DNA of 64,000 bases from Yamagishiella unicocca (GCA_003116995.1 BDSL01000081.1:107501-171500), one strand, 5' to 3'; positions 46,295 through 57,928 are shown, numbered from the stretch's first letter. The notes: generated by a model from the letters alone, not told the origin. Numbers and translations: made by a program.

Positions 46295-47828
46295 TAGTAA
46301 TGTTAGATGAACTCAGGATTCCCCCTAACCTTACCTCTGTGGGCTACGTATGGAGTGCGCCGCAGGGTTAGGCCGGCCCACATGTCGCCGATGCGCATGC
46401 GAACTGAGCTGAAAGCCGAGCTTGCGACCATTCCCCCAGCTGAATTCAAGCTCGGAACTTGGCCGTACGTCCTGTTATCTTGCACCGATGCGATGAAGGC
46501 TGTTTAATCATTACTTGCCGGCGGGATACCAAAAGTGTCGGGGAGCATTGTCACCGAGCAGCCAGTACCCTCGCAGTAGGAGGCAGTAATTTGTAATCTG
46601 TAATTCGCAGAACAATCGCAGTTTCCAGGATCCCAGAGCACGAGTTAGCACCAGGCTGCGAAGAGGATGTGACAGCTGCGATAGAGGTTACCTATTCGCG
46701 ATCGCACTCATGGGCAAAACAAGCTAATTGACTACAGGTTCATGAATGGCTGGCTGTAAGGATTCCTGCACGGAGTTGCAAATCAAACCTTGCGCATGTT
46801 ACGTATTGCACCTCGTACAAGCATGCGCCCAGGTCCATCCGGGTACGGCCAAACATGAGCGAAGCGGATCCTAGGCAAGTGGGTGTCCGTGTGGTATCCA
46901 ATAGGGTAGCATCTACTATATGGGGTTGTCCAACCCCGACAAATGCGACCCACACAGGTACGCAAGTGCTGGCCAGTGGGACCTGGAAGGTTACGCCGCA
47001 TTACGCGCACCCAGCATATCAACATTATCGCCACATGCGACCTCTGCCCATATGTCATATGCGGAGCACGACGCCCATGCACAAGAAGTGCAAGCCATCT
47101 AGGACGTCGGCATTGCCCTAGATCGGGTGAGGCCCGGAAGTGTCTAGATCTGATGTTGATCGAGCGGGCAAGGTGTTGGCACTCGGGCGAGGGCAACGGG
47201 CGAAAGGGGATGAAGCAACATAGTGTCATAGATCAACCACGACGCGCCAGGGGACGTTGTTCATTATACAGATGAGCCGGGAACCACGCTCACATAGGGT
47301 GTACCAGAGGCCGCGTGCCATGCCTGATGCGACCTTACACCTGAACGTGCCGCCGCAATGAAGGTAAAGAAGTGCGAGGCGCAGGTTATGCATCAGGATG
47401 AGAACCAGACAGTCCAAGCGCCTAAGAGAAGGTCGGTCACCCTGGCTACCTATCCAAGGGCAGGTGGTGCTCTTGGGCACCGGCAGTGGCAGCTGTCGTC
47501 ATGACAGTGACAGCATGTCGAGTGGTGCAGCAGCAGGGTACAGCCGGGTACGAGACCTAGGACTCCACGCATTGGGGTCCCAATGTCCGTCCCTTCGGTC
47601 TAATTTCGTGCAGGAAGGAACGTTCTAGAAGCAGGGCTGCATGCATTGCATGCTCAACGCAACGGTCGCCAGTGTGAAAGCGTTTAAGGTGTCGATTATG
47701 TCTGTTTGATCGTGCGGTGCTGAGTTGTGGGGCCCGGATAAATTGGTGGACTGAGGTGGACTGTGTTTCGATGAGGACGTCGACGTCAGGGAACTACGCA
47801 ATCTGCCTTCCGTTCAGCAGTTAGTGAG
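46295..47828. other. Upstream of the recombinase gene; no gene recognised
   Basis: Should contain the recombinase promoter. A 148-aa minus-strand frame at 46783-47229 is also open in copy B (52458-52904) with one residue changed, but the duplication is recent, so this conservation says little. No family recognised. Confidence 0.4.
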
Positions 47829-48160
47829 ATGATGGTTTGTGTGCAATGCGGTTGCCTCGAGCGGTGCCTTGAGTTCCTCCTTGGACAGCGGGGGCGATTT
47901 AAGCTGAGCGACGTATTTCTGGGTGGTTGGGAGTTGAAGACTTGGACAGAGCGCTCCCTCTTACAATGCGATTCAATAGGATTCAATTGGCGCCTGCTCG
48001 ATGTCTTCCTGTTCCATCTGCCACAGGTTTATTGATACACCCCAGCATCCACTGGAAGTGATAATATAGACACAGCAGTATTCAGCAATCGCCACGAGTC
48101 AAGGGTGCGATTTCGGCACTTCGGCTGCGACCTAAACTTCCATTCGTAAGCGTCTGGCCC
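47829..48160 (+). pseudogene. Gene X-like fragment, copy A (broken)
   Basis: Similar to the end of gene X exon 1 (SSLDSG) and to exon 2 (DTPQ.PLE). Relative to the copy B version, the donor GACGTAGG has become GATTTAAG and an in-frame TAG follows in the exon 2-like part, so it cannot encode the same product. Confidence 0.6.
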
Positions 48161-48265
48161 CAGATCCAGGCTCCTATACTCCTGCCAGCCACCCTAGAGG
48201 CTGCTGTACACCAGCGATGCGGTTTTTATACCCCTGCACATCATTTTCAGACTCCAAATAATAAA
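48085..48265 (+). repeat. Left arm of an inverted repeat, copy A
   Basis: The sequence from CAGTATTCAGCAATCGCCAC to ATCATTTTCAGACTCCAAAT recurs in reverse complement at about 51358-51530 with roughly 80-85 percent identity by eye. The pair encloses gene X. Confidence 0.85.
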
Positions 48266-49089
48266 CACTCATATGATAGATGGGAGGTCGATAGATGTCG
48301 GTGCCAAGAGAGCAGAGTCAGCCCCTCGTGCGTGCGCCGCCGACGGCTCGTATGTTATTATTGTTGTATGAGCAGGCACGTGCGTCGCTCACCCGTACAT
48401 ACATGTACGTAGCATGGTGGCTCACCCATACTACATGCAACTGAACAAGAATGTGCCATACAGTCGGCCGTCCTCCTGCTGGTGCGTATTGCAATATATA
48501 CGTGCCGTCAACACCTAAGCCCTAAACATGTTACGGGGCCTTGCTCGAGTACTCTTGACTTCTCCAGGGGACTGGGGGGATTCGATCGATCGAGCTCCGT
48601 CGTCAGACTGCTGCCCAACCATGTTCTGCAGCATACATGCATATACCCCCAAAGCCGACTAGGCGAGCAGGAAACGTTCATATGCCGGAGCCTGCTGGTG
48701 TCAGCTTAGTTGGGTATACGTCTTACGTGGGTTTGCCGCTGGGCCTCCTGTACCGTCGCGACACGTTATCGGAGGAGTCCGAGTGTTGCAATACATGCCG
48801 CAGACTTAGGATTTTTATACAGCAACAGATTTGACACTGTACACAACCTAAATACCGGTAGACTTTTTATGAAGGTTAATACACAGCCTATAAAATACGC
48901 ACATTGTTTACTCCTATAAAATGCGCACATTGTTCACACAAGGAGCCGGTCTAAACCTCTACTAGGATTTCTGACTAAACAAGGCCTCGTTTGCCCGCGT
49001 CCGGTTGGAGTGTACGACATACAGACGGCAAATTCGGCATGCATGTCGTTTTGTTTAGACGTAGCCATATAAGAACTTGTCTTTGAGGA

Positions 49090-50317
49090 ATGGCGCGAAC
49101 GTCTTTATTATCGGTACTGTTTCTGCAACCTGTCCCCGAACTCGAAAGTGTATACGAATGGCGTAGCACAGACGTTTTAGGGAAAACTGTTGTATCCAGG
49201 AAGCGTGGCCGCCAAAGGATGCAGGCCAGGGCACCTGTATCGCCGGCGTTGGCGACGCGAGGGCCCTCCGGGGAGACCTCGCGGCGTTCCTCCTTGGACA
49301 GCGGGGCGACGTAAGTTGTGCGACCTCCTTTCTATGTGGTGGCATGGTCAGAGCGCTCGCTCTTACCACCGGCGGTATGCCACTCAACTAAGGCCTGCTC
49401 GATTTTTTTCTGCTCCATCTGCCACAGGTATACTGACACACCCCAGGGTCCACTTGAATCGAAGAATGAGACGACAGAATCGGGGTCACTGACGGGGTCA
49501 GGGACAACCGCTAATGCGTCACCTGCGCACAACCGCCTGCCGACATCACCCACACGGGTAAGAGATTTTGGTTTAGTTTAAACTGAATACTCCAACCTAC
49601 TGGTGCTGTCGTCATTGCGTTGTACAGGAACAGTTGATCGAGGTGATTCGGCGGCTTCAGGAGGAGGTAAGGGAAAACCAAGCGGAAAAGCAGCGGCGAG
49701 ATCAAGAGCAACTGCGGCGAGATCAAGAGCAACTGCGGCGAGATCAAGAGCAACTGCGGCGAGATCAAGAGCAACTGCGGCGAGATCAAGAGCAACTGCG
49801 GCGAGATCATGAGCAACTGCGGCTAGCGCAGCTAGTGCAGCAGCTGCGCGACCAGAACCTTTCAGAAGAGGGTCGACTGTTAATTCAGGAAACAATGCAC
49901 ATGTTGGAGCCCGCCCTACAACACGTGCACGCTGCAGGGGTACGTTGCATTGTTTTAGGGAGAACTTGAAGGTCAAATGATGTGTCTACGGCCTCTACTG
50001 TAACTTCCGTCAGCTTGACTAGGTCAAGCCTATTACGTCATCCAGGATGGAGATTGACTGTTGACTGTTGTTTGTTGTCTGTTCGGCGGCCACCGTCTGT
50101 TCCAATATTCCTGTACTCCGTGCCATAGGTCTTGCATATGTGCCTGAGTCCTTGCAATCCAACCCCGTTCTGTCTTCCTCTGTCAAAGGCCCCTGGACAG
50201 GCCGCCCAGCAGGAGGCGGCAGGGCAGGCGGGGCAACAGAATGCGGCAGAGCAGCAGGCCGCGCAGGAGGCGGTGGTAGAGCAGGTGGTGGGCGCTAAGG
50301 GGTTTTTGGATAGGTGA
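49090..50317 (+). CDS. Gene X copy A: coiled-coil protein of unknown function
   Basis: Four exons: 49090-49310, 49428-49557, 49628-49939, 50201-50317 (stop TGA at 50315-50317); 259 aa. It starts MARTSLLSVLFLQPVPELES, then a Ser/Thr/Arg-rich part, then in exon 3 a charged helix with five QEQLRRD heptads and QLVQQLRDQNLSEEGRLL, and a Gln/Ala-rich helix in exon 4 ending VVGAKGFLDR. No known domain recognised. Support for coding: exons 1-4 are open in both copies, and all length differences from copy B inside exons (27 nt in exon 2, 126 nt in exon 3) are multiples of three. The last exon could instead splice at GATAG|GTGAGT to sequence near 50799. TGTAA near 51007 would suit a poly(A) signal. Confidence 0.55.
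49697..49822 (+). repeat. 21-bp coding repeat in gene X exon 3
   Basis: Six units of GCGGCGAGATCAAGAGCAACT, the last with CATGAG, encoding the coiled-coil heptad RRDQEQL. The array is absent from copy B. Confidence 0.95.
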
Positions 50318-51357
50318 GTCGCCCTGCAGGTTTAGCGATATGTGCAGTACGTATGCATTGAGGCTTCTTCACTCACATGCTTTTGTTTGCCTGCTCCAGT
50401 TAGGAGCTGTGTATCTGTCGGGCCTTGCTACTCGTTGCATAGGAAGCAGGGTCATGGCATAGCAGCTGACACAAGTTTGCCAAGTGCAGCCACAAGTGTG
50501 CACTGTATTTGCCAAATTGCAATAGTAGCTTTCAGGCGTGCATAGCACGGACAGCGGCCACGTGGCAGGCGGCCTTGGGCAATACCTTGGGTAGTTCCTG
50601 GGCAATAACCTTTCCAGTGCAGCCTTGGGGCCGATCGTCGGTGCCAGAGCCTTACTTAACGGGAGCACCACCAGATTAACGCTGTTCATTTGGGTTGGAT
50701 ATGGCCAAGGCTGTGCCAGTAGACTCTGCCAGATGCTGGGGGCCTTGTCCACATGTCCAGCGTAGTCGCTGATGATGTCTCTGCTCCCTGATGTAGGTGA
50801 CGGACGCCACGTCAGCGCGGCTGTCTACGAACGTAGAATGCAGCAGCTGCGCGACGTCTGTGCTATGGCCACACGGGGCACGCAGCCCGCCGCTGCCAGC
50901 CGCTGCAACACGGCAGGGCTACGGGTGAGGCCCAGAAGGACGATCTGCAGTGATGTCCGCCAGGTCATGCAGCATGCAGCTACTATGGAAAGCCTCTTAA
51001 TAACGATGTAAATAGGCGCAATAGGCGGTACAGAAACCATGCAGTGGGTTTCTTGCCCGCACGCACACACACAAGCCAAGTGAGAGTGTCAAGCTTAAGA
51101 TGAAATGTGGCATTATCCACGTCCACCCATTTTCCGCCGTGTGCGTGTATGTTTTCTGTCAAAAACGTTCCGTCCCTTTAATTACAGAATACAGAATTGC
51201 AGTGGCGTATTGCCCGGTGGTGCACCTTAGCCGTACAATCGATGCCTGCACGCCCTTCGGCACTACAACACACAGGAATCTGCGCACGGGAACCCGCACA
51301 CATCGATTGACTTCCCCAACGGTGGGGTTACGTATGGACGAGGCGGTTGGCATGGTG
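50318..51357. other. Downstream of gene X copy A
   Basis: Contains a conserved 127-aa minus-strand frame (50369-50752) and a plus-strand frame DGRHVSAAVYERRMQQLRD (50772-51011) whose phase does not fit exon 4 of gene X. Neither is called as a gene. Confidence 0.35.
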
Positions 51358-51689
51358 TTTGGAGTGTGAAAACGATGTACAGGGGTTTAAAGACCGCGTC
51401 GCTGGTGTACAAAAGCCGCTAAGGTGGCTGTCAGTAGTATAGGAGTACCAGACTCTTACGGATGGAAGTTTAGGTCACAGCAGCTGAAGTGCCGGAATCG
51501 CACCCTTGACTCGTAGCGATTGTTGAATACTGTGTCTGTCGTGGGAGGCCGATGGCGATGATAAGAGGGCCGCCGATGGCTCGTACGGGATCGTTGCACG
51601 AGCAGGCACGAGTGTGGTCGCTCGCCCGTACATGTAGCGCGTCCGCACACCAATGGAACCTGTAACTGAACAATGTGCCATACATCCTG
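51358..51689 (-). repeat. Right inverted arm plus direct fragment, end of copy A
   Basis: 51358-51530 is the reverse complement of 48085-48265 and carries, on the minus strand, the peptide IATSQGCDSGTSAA also seen in the plus-strand fragment at 53700. 51540-51689 is in direct orientation with 48285-48470 (ATGGCTCGTA, GAGCAGGCACG, AACTGAACAA.GTGCCATAC). Confidence 0.8.
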
Positions 51690-51725
51690 CTGCACATTTT
51701 GGAGCCTTGCCTACAACAGGGGCAC
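51690..51725 (+). repeat. 36-bp filler at duplication junction
   Basis: The sequence TTTTGGAGCCTTGCCTACAA and its flanks resemble part of gene X exon 3 (49900-49932), a region encoding HMLEPALQHVHA. It sits exactly between copy A and copy B. Confidence 0.65.
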
Positions 51726-51969
51726 GCTTCATCGCCAGTCGCACCACCTCATCCACGTTCGTGTCTGGCGATACAGCGGCTAGTTGTGGGGGCGGTGGAG
51801 GGGCCACAGCCCGAGCTGGCGGCGCATCCGGTCGCTGCGAGACGGCTGGCGAAGCAAACACGAATTGGCGGGGGCGGCTGCAACTGCCTGCAGGTATGTA
51901 CGCAACTGAGACCGAGAAATTGCAGAAGAGAGGGGTGTTGGGTATGGATGTGGCAACATGAGCGGTCAT
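51726..51969 (-). pseudogene. Truncated 5' exon of the tyrosine recombinase gene (copy B)
   Basis: Same reading frame as recombinase exon 1, beginning MTAHVATSIPNTPLFC and reaching DEVVRLAMK before the homology stops at the junction. The donor and all later exons are missing, so only the leader and upstream sequence are duplicated. A few amino acid changes separate it from the intact exon; no frame break. Confidence 0.85.
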
Positions 51970-53460
51970 TAGTAATGTTAGATGAACTCAGGATTCCCCC
52001 TAACCTTACCTCTGTGGGCTACGTATGGAGTGCGCCGCAGGGTTAGGCCGGCCCACATGTCGCCGATGCGCATGCGAACTGAGCTGAAAGCCGAGCTTGC
52101 GAGCATTCCTCCAGCTGAATTCAAACTCGGAACTTGGCCGTACGTCCTGTTATCTTGCACCGATGCGATGAAGGCTGTTTAATCATTACTTGCCGGCGGG
52201 ATACCAAAAGTGTCGGGGAGCATTGTCACCGAGCAGCCAGTACCCTCACAGTAGGAGGCAGTAATTTGTAATTTGTAATTCGCAGAACAATCGCAGTTTC
52301 CAGGATCCCAGAGCACGAGTTAGCACCAGGCTGCGAAGAGGATGTGACAGCTGCGATAGAGGTTACCTATTCGCGATCGCACTCATGGGCAAAACAAGCT
52401 AATTGACTACAGGTTCATGAATGGCTGGCTGTAAGGATTCCTGCACGGAGTTGCAAATCAAACCTTGCGCATGTTACGTATTGCACCTCGTACAAGCATG
52501 CGCCCAGGTCCATCCGGGTACGGCCAAACATGAGCGAAGCGGATCCTAGGCAAGTGGGTGTCCGTGTGGTATCCAATAGGGTAGCATCTACTATATGGGG
52601 TTGTCCAACCCCGACAAATGCGACCCACACAGGTACGCAAGTGCTGGCAAGTGGGACCTGGAAGGTTACGCCGCATTACGCGCACCCAGCATATCAACAT
52701 TATCGCCACATGCGACCTCTGCCCATATGTCATATGCGGAGCACGACGCCCATGCACAAGAAGTGCAAGCCATCTAGGACGTCGGCATTGCCCTAGATCG
52801 GGTGAGGCGCGGAAGTGTCTAGATCTGATGTTGATCGAGCGGGCAAGGTGTTGGCACTCGGGCGAGGGCAACGGGCGAAAGGGGATGAAGCAACATAGTG
52901 TCATAGATCAACCACGACGCGCCAGGGGACGTTGTTTATTATACAGATGAGCCGGGAACCACGCTCACATAGGGTGTACCAGAGGCCGCGTGCCATGCTT
53001 GATGCGACCATACACCTGAACGTGCCGCCGCAATGAAGGTGAAGAAGTGCGAGGCGCAGGTTGTGCATCAGGATGAGAACCAGACAGTCCAAGCGCCTAA
53101 GAGAAGGTCGGTCACCCTGCAGTGGCAGCTGTCGTCATGACAGTGACAGCATGTCGAGTGGTGCAGCAGCAGGGTACAGCAGGGTACGAGACCTAGGACT
53201 CCACGCATTGGGGTCCCAATCAATGTCCGTCCCTTCGGTCTAATTTCGTGCAGGAAGGAACGTTCTAGAAGCAGGGCTGCATGCATTGCATGCTCAACGC
53301 AACGGTCGTCAGTGTGAAAGCGTTTAAGGTGTCGATTATGTCTGTTTGATCGTACGGTGCTGAGTTGTGGGGCCCGGATAAATTGGTGGACTGTGTTTCG
53401 ATCAGGACGTCGACGTCGGAAAACTACGCAATCTGCCTTCCGTTCAGCAGTTAGTGAGAT
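51970..53460. other. Copy B equivalent of the recombinase upstream region
   Basis: Counterpart of 46295-47828 with scattered changes. No gene recognised. Confidence 0.4.
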
Positions 53461-53753
53461 GATGGTTTGTGTGCAGAAAGCGGTTGCCTCGAGCGGTGCC
53501 TTGAGTTCCTCCTTGGACAGCGGGGCGACGTAGGCTGAGCGACGTATTTCTGTGTGGTTGGGAGTTGAAGACTTGGACAGAGCGCTCCCTCTTACAATGC
53601 GATTCAATTGGCGCCTGCTCGATGTTTTCCTGCTCCATCTGCCACAGGTATACTGACACACCCCAGCATCCACTGGAAGTGATAATACAGGCACAGTATT
53701 CAGCAATCGCCACGAGTCAAGGGTGCGATTTCGGCACTTCGGCTGCGACCTAA
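53461..53753 (+). pseudogene. Gene X-like fragment, copy B (frame intact)
   Basis: Reads VASSGALSSSLDSGA to a GT donor (GCGAC|GTAGGC), then, after an acceptor at CCACAG, TYTDTPQHPLEVIIQAQYSA and a stop after GTSAAT. The splice phase is the same as gene X exons 1-2. It may be an internally truncated paralogue with a new C-terminus; no start exon identified. Confidence 0.5.
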
Positions 53754-54703
53754 ACTTCCATTCGTAAGCGTCTGGCCCCAGATCCAGGCTCCTGTGCTCC
53801 TGCCAGCCACCCTAGAGGCTGCTGTACACCAGCGATGCGGTTTTTATACCCCTGCACATCATTTTCAGACTCCAAATAATAAACACTCATATGATAGATG
53901 GGAGGTCGATAGATGTCGGTGCCAAGAGAGCAGAGTCAGCCCCTCGTGCGTGCGCCGCCGACGGCTCGTATGTTATTATTGTTGTATGAGCAGGCACGTG
54001 CGTCGCTCACCCGTACATACATGTACGTAGCATGGTGGCTCACCCATACTACATGCAACTGAACAATAATGTGCCATACAGTCGGCCGTCCTCCTGCTGG
54101 TGCGTATTGCAATATATACGTGCCGTCAACACCTAAGCCCTAAACATGTTACGGGGTCTTGCTCGAGTACCCTTGACTTCTCCAGGGGACTGGGGGGATT
54201 CGATCGATCGAGCTCCGTCGTCCGACTGCTGCCCAACCATGTTCTGCAGCATACATGCATATACCCCCAAAGCCGACTAGGCGGGCAGGAAACGTTCATA
54301 TGCCGGAGCCTGCTGGTGTCAGCTTAGTTGGGTATACGTCTTACGTGGGTTTGCCGCTGGGTCTCCTGTACCGTCGCGACACGTTATCGGAGGAGTCCGA
54401 GTGTTGCAATACATGCCGCAGACTTAGGATTTTTATACAGCAACAGATTTTACAATACCTAAATACCTGTAGTATTTTTATGAAGGTTAATATACAGCCT
54501 ATGAAATACGCACATTGTTTACTCCGATAAAATGCGCACATTGTTCACTCAAGGAGCCGGTCTAAACCCTCTAGTAGGATTTCTGACTAAACAAGGCCTC
54601 GTTTGCCCGCGTCCGGTTGGTGTGTACGACATACAGTCGGCAAATTCGGCATGCATGCCATTTTGTTTAGACGTAAGCCATGTACAAAATTTGTCGTTGA
54701 GGA

Positions 54704-55839
54704 ATGGCGCGAACGTCTTTATTATCGGTACTGTTTCTGCAACCTGTCCCCGAACTCGAAAGTGTATACGAATGGCGTAGCGCAGACGTTGTAGGGAAAA
54801 CTGTTGTATCCAGGAAGCGTGGCCGCCGAAGGATGCAGGCCAGGGCACCTGTATCGCCGGCGTTGGCGACGCGAGGGCCCTCCGGGCAGACCTCGCGGCG
54901 TTCCTCCTTGGACAGCGGGGCGACGTAAGTTGTGCGACCTCCTTTCTGTGTGGTGGCATGGTCAGAGCGCTCGCTCATACCACCGGCGGTATGCCACTCA
55001 ACTAACGCCTGCTCGATTTTTTTCTGCTCCATCTGCCACAGGTATACTGACACACCCCAGGGTCCACTTGAATCGAAGAATGAGACGACAGAATCGGGGT
55101 CACTGACGGGGTCAGGGACAGCCGCTAATGCGTCACCTGCGCACAACCGCCTGCCGACACCCGCGACCGCTACCGCAAACGCTACATCACCCACACGGGT
55201 AAGAGATTTTGGTTTAGTTTAAACTGAATACTCCAACCTAGTGGTGCTGTCGTCGTTGCGTTGTACAGGAACAGTTGATCAAGGTGATTCGGCGGCTTCA
55301 GGAGCAAGTAGCGGAAAAGCAGCGGCGAGATCAACGGCTAGCGCAGCTAGTGCAGCAGCTGCGCGACCAGAACCTCTCAGAGGAGGGTCGACTGTTAATT
55401 CAGGAAACAATGCACATCCTGGAGCCCGCCCTACAAAACGTGCACGCTGCAGGGGTACGTTGCATTTTTTTAGGGAGGTGCTAAAACTTGAAGGTCAAAT
55501 GATGTGTCTGCGGCCTCAACGTTAACTTCCGTCAGCTTGACTAGGTCAAGCCTATTACGTCATCCAGGATGGAGATTGAATGTTGACTGTTGTTTGTTGT
55601 CTGTTCGGCGGCCACCGTCTGTTCCAATATTCCTGTACTGCGTGCCATAGGTCTTGCATACGTGCATGAGGCCTTGCAATCCAACCCCGTTCCGTCTTCC
55701 TCTGTCAAAGGCCCCTGGACAGGCCGCCCAGCAGGAGGCGGCAGGGCAGGCGGGGCAACAGAATGCGGCAGAGCAGCAGGCGGGCCAGGAGGCAGTGGTA
55801 GAGCAGGTGGTGGGCGCGAAGGGAGTTTTGGATAGGTGA
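54704..55839 (+). CDS. Gene X copy B: coiled-coil protein of unknown function
   Basis: Exons 54704-54924, 55042-55198, 55269-55454, 55723-55839 (stop included); 226 aa. Same splice sites and phases as copy A. Exon 1 differs by a few residues (RSADVVGKTVV). Exon 2 gains nine residues (around PATATANAT). Exon 3 lacks the heptad array but keeps QLVQQLRDQNLSEEGRLL. Exon 4 keeps EQVVGAKG and ends in VLDR. Function unknown. Whether either copy is expressed cannot be told from the sequence. Confidence 0.5.
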
Positions 55840-57928
55840 GTCGCCCTGCAGGTTTAGCGATATGTGCAGTACGTATGCATTGAGGCTTCTTCACTCACAT
55901 GCTTTTGTTTGCCTGCTCCAGTTAGGAGCTGTGTATCTGTCGGGCCTTGCTACTCGTTGCATAGGAAGCAGGGTCATGGCATAGCAGCTGACACAAGTTT
56001 GCCAAGTGCAGCCACAAGTGTGCACTGTATTTGCCAAATTGCTATAGTAGCTTTCAGGCGTGCATAGCACGGACAGCGGCCACGTGGCAGGCGGCCTTGG
56101 GCAATACCTTGGGCATTTCCTGGGCAATAACCTTTCCAGTGCAGCCTTGGGGCCGATCGTCGGTGCCAGAGTCTTACTTAACGGGAGCACCACCAGATTA
56201 ACGCTGTTCATTTGGGTTGGATATGGCCAAGGCTGTGCCAGTAGACTCTGCCAGATGCTGGAGGCCTTGTCCACATGTCCAGCGTAGTCGCTGATGATGT
56301 CTCTGCTCCCTGATGTAGGTGACGGACGCCACGTCAGCGCGGCTGTCTACGAACGTAGAATGCAGCAGCTGCGCGACTTCTGTGCTATGGCCACACGGGG
56401 CACGCAGCCCGCCGCTGCCAGCCGCTGCAACACGGCAGGGTGAGGCCCAGAAGGACGATCTGCAGTGATGTCCGCCAAGTCATGCAGCATGCAGCTACTA
56501 TGGAAAGCCTGTTAATAACGATGTAAATAGGCGCAATAGGCGGTACAGAAACCATGCAGTGGGTTTCTTGCCCGCACGCACACGCACAAGCCAAGTGAGA
56601 GTGTCAAGCTTAAGATGAAATGTGGCATTATCCACGTCCACCTTTTTCCGCCGTGTGCGTGTATGTTTTCTGTCAAAAACGTTCCGTCCCTTTAATTACA
56701 GAATACAGAATTGCAGTGGCGTATTGCCCGGTGGTGCACCTTAGCCGTACAATCGATGCTTGCACGCCCTTCGGCACTACAACACACAGGAATCCGCACA
56801 CGGGAACCCGCACACATCGATTGACTTCCCCAACGGTGGGGTTACGTATGGACGAGGCGGTTGGCATGGTGTTTGGAGTGTGAAAACGATGTACAGGGGT
56901 TTAAAGACCGCGTCGCTGGTGTACAAAAGCCGCTAAGGTGGCTGTCAGTAGTATAGGAGTACCTGACTCTTACGGATGGAAGTTTAGGTCACAGCAGCAG
57001 AAGTGCCGGAATCGCACCCTTGACTCGTGGCGATCGTTGAATACTGTGTCTGTCGTGGGAGGCCGATGTCGATGATGATGATAAGAGGGCCGCCGATGGC
57101 TCGTACGGGATCGTTGCACGAGCAGGCACGAGTGTGGTCGCTCGCCCGTACATGTAGCGCGTCCGCACACCAATGGAACCTGTAACTGAACAACGTGCCA
57201 TACATTCTGAAAACATCTCTTCAGTTCATAATGCCACAGCAAGTAATATGAAACACAGTCAGTCTTCCTCCTTTTGCGTGTTGCAACACCATGCATTATC
57301 GCCAACACATCCGAGTACTAACAGCACCATGTCCTGTCGCTCGTTCGCCGCCGCGTCCTCAGCACACTCAATACCTAAACCTATTAGTGAGTATGTTTTG
57401 TGAACAGCCCTCACTGCCATTGAGCTCCTACATACCGCCATACATGCTCTCCCTCCGACACACCGTTCGTCTGCGTGTTTTGAGGGGTCCATACGTAAGC
57501 CTGATACCGACTGCTGCCGATTCATCAGGTTAGTTAAATGGTAAACCCAGCATGTTAGAATGGACAGCGCAGACTGTGTGTCCGTGTAATACAGGCACCC
57601 TGCTGACCGACCAGGGTTAGCAAACGGCGTTCATGACTGCCTGCTGACCGACTAGGGTTAACAATCGGTGTGGAGGCAGCTGATGATCCCATAGCCCGCA
57701 TACTCTCAAGCCGAGTTGCTAGATAGCACGCCGGACATCAAGCGCAACTGCGGAATTTTGGTCTCCAAGAACTCGTCACTGGAAATGGTCGCAGTGCACG
57801 TGTTATCGGAAGGCCAGCCGCGAGGCTGCGCACCCAAGAGTCACCCACAGCATCAAACCACCGCCACCTGCTGGCCCCCCTGCCCTGCCACACAGATACC
57901 CATTGTACCGCGCGCAGCTACCGCGCAG
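55840..57928. other. End of copy B and spacer to the next gene
   Basis: Counterpart of 50318-51689 up to 57209, including the inverted arm near 56880-57050. From 57210 to about 57345 the sequence is a diverged copy of 48460-48560 (TCCTCCT..TGCGTGTTGCAA, GCCAACACAT). 57345-57928 shows no feature apart from a repeated GACCGACCAGGGTTA-like phrase at 57607-57665. Confidence 0.45.

Larger units (their letters stand above)
46051..51689. repeat. Segmental duplication copy A (~5.6 kb)
   Basis: Near-identical to 51726-57209 in the same orientation; the left boundary is GCTTCATCGCCAGTCGCACC and similarity ends after GTGCCATACAT. Differences are scattered substitutions and small indels. The copy contains the first exon and upstream region of the recombinase gene, gene X, and further gene X-like fragments. 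Confidence 0.95.
51726..57209. repeat. Segmental duplication copy B (~5.5 kb)
   Basis: Direct tandem copy of 46051-51689. Indels relative to copy A include loss of the 21-bp array in gene X exon 3, a 27-bp gain in exon 2 and a 7-bp loss near 56440. Confidence 0.95.

Noticed and set aside
46783..47229. 148-aa minus-strand frame, nearly identical at 52458-52904
   Set aside because: Identity reflects the recent duplication, not selection; no start context, domain or splice-linked partner.
50369..50752. 127-aa minus-strand frame, also in copy B (55891-56274)
   Set aside because: Same reason; composition is not protein-like and it overlaps the gene X 3' region on the other strand.
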